From Mesorhizobium sp. B2-8-5 (GTDB taxonomy: Bacteria > Pseudomonadota > Alphaproteobacteria > Rhizobiales > Rhizobiaceae): 64,000 nt of DNA. Numbering within the stretch: the stretch's first letter is position 1; every line of letters begins with the position of its first letter. Below, piece by piece: positions 7,274-14,915 of this stretch. Where the stretch lies: NCBI RefSeq assembly GCF_006440675.2, contig NZ_CP083951.1, positions 1,364,001 to 1,428,000 on the forward strand, in the 5' to 3' direction. Position numbers and translations under genes: made by a program. Under the pieces are notes generated by a model that was not told the DNA's origin, searched no databases, and saw only the letters and a list, made by a program, of their open reading frames with translations.

Positions 7274-10200
7274 CTATTTCTTCAGCTGGTCGCGCAAGGC
7301 GGCGAGCTTGGCGAAGGGCGAATCCGGATCGAAGCGTTGCGGGCGCTCCTCGCGCGGCTTGCCCTGGAAGGCCGGCTTGCCGCCCTGGGCGTTGCCCTTG
7401 CCGTCCTGCCTGTTGCCCTTCCATTCGGGCCGGCCCTCGCGGCGGCCCCCCTCGTGGCGATCTGGCCGCTCGCCTTGCGGCCTGCCTTCGCGCCGTTCGC
7501 CACCTTCGCGCCTGTCGCCGGTTTCCGGCCGTGGCTTGAACTTCGAGCGGTCGAAGCGCGGCTTGCCGGCGCCGTCGCGCTGCTCGCGGCGGCCTTCCTG
7601 GGCGGGGCGATCGCCGGGCTGGCCGGCAGCGGCGCCAGGCTGGCCATCGCGCGCGGGCTGGCCGCCACGCGGACGATTGTCGCGACGGTTGTCGTGGCGA
7701 TGGCGCGGACGCTGATGGTCGAAGCGCGCCTGGCGCCACAGAAGGACAGGCTTCGGCTCTTCAGTCTCGGCCGCGGTTTCGGCTTCCGTCGTCATTTCAG
7801 TCGATGCGGGGGTCTCGCTCGTGGCCGGGGTTTCGGTCTGCGAGGACTCGGCCTGAGCCGAAGGCACGCCTTCCTCCGTCACGGCCTCGCCGGCCGGCTC
7901 ATCGCTTTGCGCTGCCGGTTCGCCTGCCGCCGCGGTTTCCGTGGCCACGGTCTCCTGTCCAGCTGTGTCGTCGACAGGCTCCGCCGCGCTCTCGGCCGGG
8001 GTTTCGGTCCGCGAGGACTCGGCCTCAGCCAAGGGCACTCCTTCCTCCGTCACGGCCTCGCCGGCCGGCTCATCGCCTTGCGCCGCCGGTTCGCTTGCCG
8101 CCGCGGTTTCCGTGGCTTCCGCGGCCAGAGTTTCCTGTCCGATTGTTTCGTCGACAGGCTCCGCCGCGCTCTCGGCCGGGGTTTCCGCGGCATGGATTTC
8201 GGTGCTGTCCGTCTCCGGGCTCTCGCCGGACGTTGCCACGGTGGCGGCCTCGGGGGCGGGCGCCTCCGTCGCCCGCGCGGCGCGAGCGGCCTCTTCCGCG
8301 GCGAGCTTGGCCGCGGCCGCTTCACGGGCGGCGTCGTCCTGCGCGTCGAGCTTCGCTTTCACCTCGGCGGCCGGCTTTGCCTCGGAGCGATAGCCGAGAC
8401 CCTTGAGGATCTCCTCCATGTCGTCGGCGGTGGCGCCGAGGATCGACATCATCGGCGGCGTCACCATGAAGGCGTGGCCGTCATAGGCGCCGTCCGGACG
8501 CTGGCCGAGGCCAGGCTTCCAGTTGGTCGCCGGGCGGATGAGGTCGGCGAGCCTTTCCAGGATGTCGACGCGCACGGCGCGGCGGCCGAGATTGCGGTAG
8601 CCGGCGAGCTTGTAGAAGGTCTTGTCGAAGGCCGGGTCGATGACCACGGAAGTGCGGCCGGAGGCCAGCGCATGCACCACGTCGCCGAAGCCCGGCTTGT
8701 CCTTGCCGTCATTCTTCAGCGCCCAGAGCAAGGTCACCAGGCCGGCAGGCGCCGGCTTGATCAGCGCCGGCACGAAGACATGGTAGGCGCCGAAGCGCAC
8801 GCCGAGGCGGCGAAGTGCCGCGCGGCCTTCCTGGTCGAGAGACTTCATCTCCTCCGCGATGTCGCGGCGATTGATCAGGCCGAAATGCTCGACCAGCTGG
8901 AAGGCGATGCCGCGCGCGATGCCGGTGAGCTGGTCGGCATTCTTCAAGTCGACCAGCGGCTTCAAAAGCGACTCGATCTGGAAATTGACGAAACGCTCGG
9001 CGCGCGCCGCGACCTTGTCGCGGGCAGGCCCGGTCAGCTGCTCGTCGGCAAGCAGGACCAGGCGCGGCTTCAACGCCTCGTCGCCGGCGACCAGCGTGCC
9101 GATCGGCGCGCCGATCCAGCGCAGGACGCCGTCCGAGCCCAAAGCCAGGTCGCCATTGGCGCAAGCGGCAAAGCGCTCGGCGCGCGCCTCGAACTCGGCG
9201 GCGAGCGCCTTCTGGGCGGCGGTGCGCACCGCCTTGGCGTCCTCGCCGCCGGCGCTCTGGTCGGCGGTGAAGCGGAACCCCTGCAACTCGCCGACATGAT
9301 GGCCTTCGACGAGGACGGTTCCGGTAGGGCTGATTTCGGCTTCAGGCATGGTATTTTCTCTAAGGCGCCGCATGAGGACGGAAGTCCTGCGGTCTACGAA
9401 GCGTTTCGTCAACCGCTCATGCAGCGCATCCGACAATCTGTCTTCGATTTCGCGCGTCTTTTCCTGCCAGTGTAGCTGATCGGCCAGCCAGCCGGGGCGG
9501 TTGGAGACGAAAGTCCAGGTGCGGATCTGCGCGATCCGGTGCGAGAGCGTGTCGATATCGCCGTCCGTCGTGTCGGCGCGCCGCACCTGCTCGGCCATGT
9601 AATTCTCATCGACATAGCCGTGACGCGCAAGGTCCATATAGATCGAGGCGACGAGGTCGGCATGATGGGCCGGCGCGATCTTGCGGTAGTCCGGCAGGGC
9701 GCAGGCTTCCCACAGCAGCGCCACGCGCTCCTTGCCGGTGGCCAAAGCGCGGATGTCGCCATCGCGCGACAGATGCTCCAGCGCCTGCGCGTCCACGGCC
9801 GGCAGCGCGCGGGTCAGCCCTTCCACCGGCGCATTGGCCTCGATCGAGCGTTTCAGCGCATCGAGGCTGGAAAAGTCGAAATCGGCGGTGCGCCACTGCA
9901 GCACCTTCACCGGGTCGAAGTCGTGTCCCTCGATCTTGGCGACCAGATCCTCGTCGAACGGATCGACCTGGCCGGTGACGCCGAACGTGCCGTCGCGCAG
10001 GTGCCGGCCGGCACGGCCGGCGATCTGGCCAAGCTCGGCGGCGGTCAGGTTACGGTATTGGTAACCGTCGAATTTGCGGTTCTGGGCGAAGGCGACATGG
10101 TCGAGGTCGAGGTTCAGTCCCATGCCGATGGCGTCGGTGGCGATGAGATAGTCGACATCGCCGGACTGGAAGATCTCCACCTGCGCGTTGCGGGTGCGCG

Positions 10201-10828
10201 GCGAGAGCGCGCCGAGGACGACGGCCGCGCCGCCCTGCTGGCGGCGGATCAGCTCGGCGATGGCGTAGACCTCGTCGGCGGAGAAAGCGACGATAGCGGT
10301 GCGCCGCGGCAGCCGGGTGAGCTTCTTCGAGCCGGCATAGGCAAGGTGCGAAAGCCGCGGCCGCGTCACCACCGACACGCCCTTCAACAGGCGCTGCAGG
10401 ATGCCGTGCATGGTGGCAGCGCCGAGAAGCAGCGTTTCCTGGCGGCCGCGCAGATGCAGGATGCGGTCGGTGAAGATATGGCCGCGTTCGAGATCGCCGG
10501 CGAGCTGCACCTCGTCGATGGCGACGAAGGTGGCGTCGGTTTCGCGCGGCATCGCCTCGACGGTGCAGACCGAATATTTCGCCCCGGCAGGCACGATCTT
10601 CTCCTCGCCAGTGATCAGCGCCACCTTGTGGGCGCCGACCTTCTCGCAGACCCGGGCATAGACTTCGCGGGCGAGCAGCCTGAGCGGCAGGCCGATGACG
10701 CCGGTCTCATGCGCGACCATGCGCTCGATGGCGAGATGGGTCTTGCCGGTGTTGGTGGGCCCCAGCACGGCCGTCACGTCGCGGCCCGAAAGGATCAGCG
10801 GCTGGGAGTGTTTCGGCTGGATGTTCAT
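7274..10828 (-). CDS. Suv3-like DExH-box RNA helicase with long acidic/basic tail
   Basis: A 1184-residue protein. The helicase core has motif I GPTNTGKTHLA (about residues 23-33), motif II IDEVQLAGD and motif VI QIAGRAGRHLRDG, in the pattern of SUV3/degradosome helicases of mitochondria and alphaproteobacteria. The middle region (ALKNDGKDKPGFGDVVHALASGR) is typical of the bacterial homologues. The C-terminal third is low complexity: an Ala/Glu/Thr-rich acidic stretch with a tandem duplication, then an Arg/Gly/Gln-rich tail (RRDNRPRGGQPARDGQ), likely RNA binding. The ATG at 10828 (MNIQPKHSQ) was chosen because conserved sequence starts there; the frame is open upstream to 10972 with no homology seen. 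A role in RNA turnover is inferred. Confidence 0.88.
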   Translation of the reverse strand: MNIQPKHSQPLILSGRDVTAVLGPTNTGKTHLAIERMVAHETGVIGLPLRLLAREVYARVCEKVGAHKVALITGEEKIVPAGAKYSVCTVEAMPRETDATFVAIDEVQLAGDLERGHIFTDRILHLRGRQETLLLGAATMHGILQRLLKGVSVVTRPRLSHLAYAGSKKLTRLPRRTAIVAFSADEVYAIAELIRRQQGGAAVVLGALSPRTRNAQVEIFQSGDVDYLIATDAIGMGLNLDLDHVAFAQNRKFDGYQYRNLTAAELGQIAGRAGRHLRDGTFGVTGQVDPFDEDLVAKIEGHDFDPVKVLQWRTADFDFSSLDALKRSIEANAPVEGLTRALPAVDAQALEHLSRDGDIRALATGKERVALLWEACALPDYRKIAPAHHADLVASIYMDLARHGYVDENYMAEQVRRADTTDGDIDTLSHRIAQIRTWTFVSNRPGWLADQLHWQEKTREIEDRLSDALHERLTKRFVDRRTSVLMRRLRENTMPEAEISPTGTVLVEGHHVGELQGFRFTADQSAGGEDAKAVRTAAQKALAAEFEARAERFAACANGDLALGSDGVLRWIGAPIGTLVAGDEALKPRLVLLADEQLTGPARDKVAARAERFVNFQIESLLKPLVDLKNADQLTGIARGIAFQLVEHFGLINRRDIAEEMKSLDQEGRAALRRLGVRFGAYHVFVPALIKPAPAGLVTLLWALKNDGKDKPGFGDVVHALASGRTSVVIDPAFDKTFYKLAGYRNLGRRAVRVDILERLADLIRPATNWKPGLGQRPDGAYDGHAFMVTPPMMSILGATADDMEEILKGLGYRSEAKPAAEVKAKLDAQDDAAREAAAAKLAAEEAARAARATEAPAPEAATVATSGESPETDSTEIHAAETPAESAAEPVDETIGQETLAAEATETAAASEPAAQGDEPAGEAVTEEGVPLAEAESSRTETPAESAAEPVDDTAGQETVATETAAAGEPAAQSDEPAGEAVTEEGVPSAQAESSQTETPATSETPASTEMTTEAETAAETEEPKPVLLWRQARFDHQRPRHRHDNRRDNRPRGGQPARDGQPGAAAGQPGDRPAQEGRREQRDGAGKPRFDRSKFKPRPETGDRREGGERREGRPQGERPDRHEGGRREGRPEWKGNRQDGKGNAQGGKPAFQGKPREERPQRFDPDSPFAKLAALRDQLKK
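7827..8177 (-). repeat. In-frame tandem duplication (57 and 60 codons) in the helicase tail
   Basis: The sequences at 7827-7997 and 7998-8177 are near-identical units of 171 and 180 bases. Both encode the order AESSxTETPAESAAEPVD, then QETxATE, then AAQxDEPAGEAVTEEGVP. The nine-base difference keeps the frame. The boundary GGGGTTTC recurs at 7827, 7998 and 8178. Confidence 0.85.
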
Positions 10829-10980
10829 CGGCTCGGAAATAAGGTTTCTGCCGCTTGTAGTCTGAAGCACGGCGGTGCTGCCGCGTGTGACAGGCGACAC
10901 ATAGGGACTTCGGGCGCGAAGCGAAAGCGGAATGTTCCTTTGGGGACAGGCAGAGCGGACCGGGGTGGGCAAAATCGGTC

Positions 10981-11430
10981 GTTGTTAACGGCTGGAACGA
11001 GTCTGGAACGAATCAGCGACGAATCGCTGACTCGTTCTGATTCAGGTTTTGTTCACGGCTATATGTGGGTTTTTTGACGGCGAGTCTCACCACATGCTGA
11101 ATCGCTGAATTGGCCCGATTCCTGCGTGGCCCCGTCTGACCGAGACTGTCGTTAACTTTTGCCGGGCAACGGTCGCGGTTGACTTGAGCCTTGCCCTCAA
11201 AGTTATGAAATTATTGATTTTTCTTAATCGCCTTTAACGGATTCGGTGACGTTTGCGCCGTCCGCCGTTAACTTTCCGGCCAAAGCCAGAACGAATCGGC
11301 GACGAATCAGCGATCCGGTTATTTTCCCGGTTTGTTCACCCCTAGATATGGTGTTATCCACAGCTTACCCACCGAGAATTCACAGCTTGTTGGCGGAGTT
11401 GCGCATAAAGGAGGCTGCTGCCGTTAACCT
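10981..11430. other. Origin-like non-coding region: GANTC cluster, AT-rich tract, DnaA box
   Basis: No gene is visible between 10829 and 11542. Eleven GANTC sites (CcrM methylation sequence) lie between 10999 and 11308. Four GTTAAC hexamers occur at 10984, 11151, 11267 and 11423. A near-perfect inverted repeat GAACGAATCAGCGA/TCGCTGACTCGTTC lies around 11007-11038, with a related copy near 11290-11312. An AT-rich tract spans about 11199-11229, and a perfect DnaA box is at 11354-11362. This organisation resembles alphaproteobacterial replication origins or a heavily CcrM/CtrA-controlled promoter of the helicase. The usual neighbour hemE is absent from the window, so origin identity is unproven. 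Confidence 0.5.
11354..11362 (+). promoter_or_regulatory. Consensus DnaA box
   Basis: TTATCCACA matches the bacterial DnaA-box consensus at all nine positions. It follows the GANTC cluster and AT-rich tract. A single box is weak evidence for an origin. Confidence 0.6.
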
Positions 11431-11542
11431 TTGCGTGCCGAATTGAGGCAAGGTGTCGCGCCGAGCTTGTCGACGGGGCAAAAAGGCGGCTCCGATGTCG
11501 GGGCCGCCTCGGCGCAAAAAGGGTATCAGGCGAAGTTGGGTA

Positions 11543-12268
11543 TCAGGCGAAGTACTGGCCGCCATTGGCGGTGATGGTCGAGCCGGTGATGAAGCCGGCC
11601 TCGTCGGACGCCAGGAAGACGACGCAGCGCGCGATCTCTTCCGGCTCGCCGAGGCGGCCAACCGGGATCTGCGGGATGATGCGCTCGGTGAGCACCTTTT
11701 CGTCGATCGCCTTGACCATTTCGGTCGCGATATAGCCGGGGCAGATGACGTTGACGGTGATGCCCGCGCGCGCGCCTTCTTGGGCAAGAGCCTTACTGAA
11801 GCCGATATCGCCGGCCTTGGCGGCCGAGTAGTTGACCTGGCCGGCCTGGCCCTTCTGGCCGTTGATGGAGGAAATGGTGATGACGCGACCGAACTTGCGG
11901 TCGCGCATGCCGCTCCACAGAGGATGCGTCATGTTGAAGACGCCGGAGAGGTTGGTGTCGATGACTTCCTTCCACTGCGCGGGCGTCATCTTGTGGAACA
12001 TGGCGTCGCGGGTGATGCCGGCATTGTTGACCAGCACCCCGACCGGTCCGAGATCGGCTTCGATCTGCTTGATGCCGGCGGCGCAGGCCTCGTAGTCGGC
12101 GACGGACCATTTGTAGACCGGGATGCCGGTCTCGGCCTTGAATTTCTGCGCCGCCTCGTCATTGCCGGCATAGTTCGCCGCGACGGAATAGCCGGCGTTC
12201 TTCAAGGCGACCGATATCGCCGCGCCGATGCCGCGCGATCCGCCCGTGACGATTGCTACCTTGCTCAT
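11543..12268 (-). CDS. phaB: Acetoacetyl-CoA reductase (NADPH), PHB synthesis
   Basis: A 241-residue short-chain dehydrogenase. It has the cofactor motif TGGSRGIG near the start, NNAGITRD, the catalytic Tyr/Lys pair in NYSAAKAGDIGFSK, and the family ending ITGSTITANGGQYFA. It reduces acetoacetyl-CoA to (R)-3-hydroxybutyryl-CoA, the monomer of polyhydroxybutyrate, in the cytoplasm. The ribosome site GGGAGG precedes the ATG. It lies downstream of phaA on the same strand, 124 bases away, with a heptamer-repeat palindrome in between. The PHB synthase phaC is not in the window. Confidence 0.95.
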   Translation of the reverse strand: MSKVAIVTGGSRGIGAAISVALKNAGYSVAANYAGNDEAAQKFKAETGIPVYKWSVADYEACAAGIKQIEADLGPVGVLVNNAGITRDAMFHKMTPAQWKEVIDTNLSGVFNMTHPLWSGMRDRKFGRVITISSINGQKGQAGQVNYSAAKAGDIGFSKALAQEGARAGITVNVICPGYIATEMVKAIDEKVLTERIIPQIPVGRLGEPEEIARCVVFLASDEAGFITGSTITANGGQYFA

Positions 12269-12294
12269 GTGGTCCTCCCTTTAAAATCGTCTGA

Positions 12295-12392
12295 GCGAGT
12301 AGAGAGTAGCGAATAGCGAGTAGGGTCCGATGTCCCGCCGCGCGACGCTTCTTCTTCCCTATTCGCTACTCCCTATTCGCTACTCGCTGAGT
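12295..12392. repeat. Inverted heptamer-type repeat between phaA and phaB
   Basis: Positions 12295-12325 contain variants of GAGTAGC/GAATAGC in tandem. 12358-12392 carries the same units in reverse complement (CCCTATTCGCTACTC twice). The two blocks can form a stem of about 30 bases around a 32-base loop, inside the presumed phaA-phaB transcript and ending just before the phaA stop at 12393. Confidence 0.8.
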
Positions 12393-13577
12393 TCACAGCG
12401 CTTCCACGCACATGGCCACGCCCATGCCGCCGCCGATGCACAGCGTGGCGAGGCCCTTCCTGGCGCCGCGGCGGCGCATCTCGTGGACCAGCGTGTTGAA
12501 GACGCGGGCGCCCGAAGCGCCGATCGGATGGCCGATGGCGATGGCACCGCCATTGACGTTGACGATCGAGGGATCCCAGCCCATGCCCTTGTTGACGGCG
12601 CAGGCCTGCGCGGCGAACGCCTCGTTGGCCTCGACGAGATCGAGGTCCTTGACCGACCAGCCGGCCTTTTCCAGCGCCCGCTTCGAGGCAGGGATCGGCC
12701 CCGTGCCCATGATCGCCGGATCGACGCCGGCGGTCGCCCAGGAGGCGATGCGCACCAGCGGAGTGATGCCGCGCCGGGCGGCCTCGGCCTCCGTCATCAG
12801 CAGCGCGCCGGCGGCGCCGTCATTGATGCCGGAGGCGTTGGCGGCGGTGACCGTGCCGTCCTTGTCGAAAGCGGGCTTCAGCTTGGTCATGGCGTCGAGC
12901 GTCGCGCCGTGGCGGATGTACTCGTCCTGGTCGACTGTTGTGTCGCCCTTCTTGCCCTTGATGGTGAAGGCGACGATCTCGTCCTTGAACCTGCCGGCCT
13001 TCTGCGCGGCCTCGGCCTTGTTCTGCGAGGCCAAGGCGAACTCGTCCTGGGTTTCGCGGGTGATCTGGAACTGGCGGGCAACGTTCTCGGCGGTGTTGCC
13101 CATATGATAGCCGTTGAAGGCATCCCAAAGGCCGTCCTTGATCATGGTGTCGATCATCTTGTAGTCGCCCATCTTGACGCCGGCGCGTAGGTGCTCGGCG
13201 TGCGGCGACATCGACATCGATTCCTGGCCGCCGGCGACGATCACCTTGGCGTCGCCGGTGGCGATCTGCTGCATGCCGAGCGCGATGGCGCGCAAGCCCG
13301 AGCCGCAAACCTGGTTGAGGCCCCAGGCGGTGGTCTCCTTCGGCAGGCCGGCATTGATCGAGGCCTGGCGAGCCGGGTTCTGCCCTTGCGCGGCGGTCAG
13401 CACCTGGCCGAGGATGACTTCGTCGACTTCCGCCGCCTCGACATTCGCCCGCGCCAGCAGTTCCCTGATGACGACGGCGCCGAGCTCATGCGCGGGCGTT
13501 GCGGCGAAACTGCCGTTGAAGGAGCCGACCGCGGTGCGGGCGGCGCTGGCGACGACGATGGAATTGGAAGCGGACAT
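12393..13577 (-). CDS. phaA: Acetyl-CoA C-acetyltransferase (beta-ketothiolase)
   Basis: A 394-residue biosynthetic thiolase. The acyl-accepting Cys is in NQVCGSGLRAI (about C91). The C-terminal catalytic His and Cys are in AIGHPIGASGARV and LCIGGGMGVAMCVE. It condenses two acetyl-CoA to acetoacetyl-CoA, the first step of polyhydroxybutyrate synthesis. GGAGAAG precedes the ATG. phaB follows it and the regulator phaR is transcribed divergently, the standard rhizobial arrangement. Length matches the family. Confidence 0.96.
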   Translation of the reverse strand: MSASNSIVVASAARTAVGSFNGSFAATPAHELGAVVIRELLARANVEAAEVDEVILGQVLTAAQGQNPARQASINAGLPKETTAWGLNQVCGSGLRAIALGMQQIATGDAKVIVAGGQESMSMSPHAEHLRAGVKMGDYKMIDTMIKDGLWDAFNGYHMGNTAENVARQFQITRETQDEFALASQNKAEAAQKAGRFKDEIVAFTIKGKKGDTTVDQDEYIRHGATLDAMTKLKPAFDKDGTVTAANASGINDGAAGALLMTEAEAARRGITPLVRIASWATAGVDPAIMGTGPIPASKRALEKAGWSVKDLDLVEANEAFAAQACAVNKGMGWDPSIVNVNGGAIAIGHPIGASGARVFNTLVHEMRRRGARKGLATLCIGGGMGVAMCVEAL

Positions 13578-13748
13578 TTTCTTCTCCAGACTTCGAGGTG
13601 TCGTATTTTCGAGATCGCTTTAGGACTTTCTTGCCCGTTCGAAACCCTGAGTCAAACCGGAAATGGGCATGACCGCCATGCGCGGCAAGCAGAGCGCGCG
13701 CCAGTCGCGGTAACGTGACGTTGGCCATGCGGCGGATTTTGCAATGGC

Positions 13749-13779
13749 TGTGCAGCATTAATTGATGCCGCAGTGCACA
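13749..13779. promoter_or_regulatory. Candidate PhaR operator in the phaA-phaR divergent region
   Basis: An imperfect palindrome with outer arms TGTGCA/TGCACA and inner GCAT/ATGC, containing GCAGCATTAATTG (13752-13764). The same 13-mer followed by TGCACAA recurs before the citrate synthase gene (18782-18804). PhaR proteins are known to bind TGC/GCA-rich sites, so autoregulation is a reasonable inference. Confidence 0.5.
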
Positions 13780-13882
13780 AACCGCTTGGAATTGTGACGC
13801 TTTTGCGCGTATCTTGGTTAAAGGGCGCAATCGTTACCGGCCGCTTACTCCTAGAGGTGCCGGTGTCCTGGGGAGGATACGG

Positions 13883-14476
13883 ATGGCCGCAAAAGACGAC
13901 CCGATCGTCATCAAGAAGTATGCCAATCGCCGGCTCTACAATACCGGCACAAGCACCTATGTGACGCTCGAGGACTTGGCCGAGATGGTCAAGAAGGGCG
14001 AGGAGTTCACGGTCCAGGATGCAAAGACCGGCGATGACATCACCCACCCGGTGCTGACGCAGATCATCTTCGAGCTGGAGAACAAGGAAGGGCAGAACAT
14101 GCTGCCGATCCCGTTCCTGCGCCAGCTCATCTCCTTTTACGGCGATCAGATGCAGATGATCGTGCCGAGCTTCCTCGAACAGTCGATGATCGCCTTCTCC
14201 AAGGAGCAGGAGCGGTTTCGCGAGCAGCTCAAGGGTGCCTTCGGCAAGACGCCGATCGACATGATGAAGACGCCGATGAAGGCGCTCGAGGAACAGACGC
14301 GACGCAATGTCGAGATGTTCCAGAACGCCATGCGCATGTTCACGCCGTTCCCGCCCGCCGGCGGCAATTCGGCAGCACCGGCCGAGCCGCCGAAGAAGGA
14401 AGAAAAGGGCGACGATCTGCAGGAATTGAAGGCGCAGATTGCGGCCATGCAGCGCAAGCTGGACACGATGTCCTGA
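13883..14476 (+). CDS. phaR: Polyhydroxyalkanoate synthesis repressor PhaR
   Basis: A 197-residue protein with the PHB/PHA accumulation regulator DNA-binding domain at the N-terminus (IVIKKYANRRLYNTGTSTYVTLEDLAEMVKKG). A middle domain that contacts PHB or phasins follows (LPIPFLRQLISFYGDQMQMIVPSFLEQSM). The C-terminus is a short coiled coil (LQELKAQIAAMQRKLDTM). The ATG at 13883 has GGGAGGA upstream; an earlier in-frame start near 13814 lacks homology. PhaR represses phasin and PHB genes until PHB granules titrate it away. It is divergent from phaA. The rhizobial name aniA is also used. Confidence 0.94.
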   Translation: MAAKDDPIVIKKYANRRLYNTGTSTYVTLEDLAEMVKKGEEFTVQDAKTGDDITHPVLTQIIFELENKEGQNMLPIPFLRQLISFYGDQMQMIVPSFLEQSMIAFSKEQERFREQLKGAFGKTPIDMMKTPMKALEEQTRRNVEMFQNAMRMFTPFPPAGGNSAAPAEPPKKEEKGDDLQELKAQIAAMQRKLDTMS

Positions 14477-14648
14477 CGGGTTGGTGGCTGTCGTTGGTGG
14501 TGGTCGCCGCGCCTGAGATTAGCCGAACCGACCCATCCCTTCGTCATCCTCGGACAGGTTTTGACCGAGACCGACACTTACTTACGGTGGAAATTTGAGG
14601 CCGAACAGTTCCAGTGTCGCTTATGGTGCCGATTTGAAGAAGACCGAG

Positions 14649-14668
14649 GCCGCCGAAAGGCGGCTTTT
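14649..14668 (+). terminator. Terminator hairpin downstream of phaR
   Basis: GCCGCC-gaaa-GGCGGC followed by TTTT is a compact GNRA-loop terminator 172 bases past the phaR stop. No other forward gene ends before it, so it may close the phaR transcript. Confidence 0.65.
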
Positions 14669-14735
14669 GGCGTTTCGCGACAGATTAGGCTGTCGAGGCT
14701 GCGGACGACAAGCGCTCCAGCTCCTGCACCGCCTG

Positions 14736-14772
14736 ACCGGCCTTCAACCGCATCGAACGGTTGAAGGCCGGT
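14736..14772. repeat. Perfect 14-base inverted repeat in the phaR-monooxygenase gap
   Basis: Arms at 14736-14749 and 14759-14772 (ACCGGCCTTCAACC and its complement) enclose a nine-base loop. Apart from this and the terminator at 14649, the 439-base gap 14477-14915 shows no credible gene; small open frames there have no recognisable motif. Confidence 0.65.
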
Positions 14773-14915
14773 TCAAGGGCCGCCCCAAAGTCCCACCCTC
14801 GAAACTCCCGGCCCGCCCGAGCAACAAAGCTCCGAGAGGCGCGTCCTCACCGATTGTTGGCCGTCTACCCTCCTGAATTCGATTCGGATAGGTGACCTCT
14901 TCACCCGTCACCGGA

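Noticed and set aside
7337..9475. Long forward open frame opposite the helicase gene
   Set aside because: It is antisense to clear helicase sequence, has biased Arg/Gly/Ala composition and no known motif; a high-GC shadow frame.
10829..10972. 48-residue N-terminal extension of the helicase
   Set aside because: No homology or ribosome site; conserved sequence starts at the 10828 ATG.
11354..11362. Firm call of the chromosomal replication origin
   Set aside because: Only one consensus DnaA box was found and the usual neighbour genes are absent; kept as a candidate only.
14561..14876. Small genes in the phaR-monooxygenase gap
   Set aside because: Two overlapping frames exist, but neither has a recognised motif, and they cross a terminator and a palindrome.
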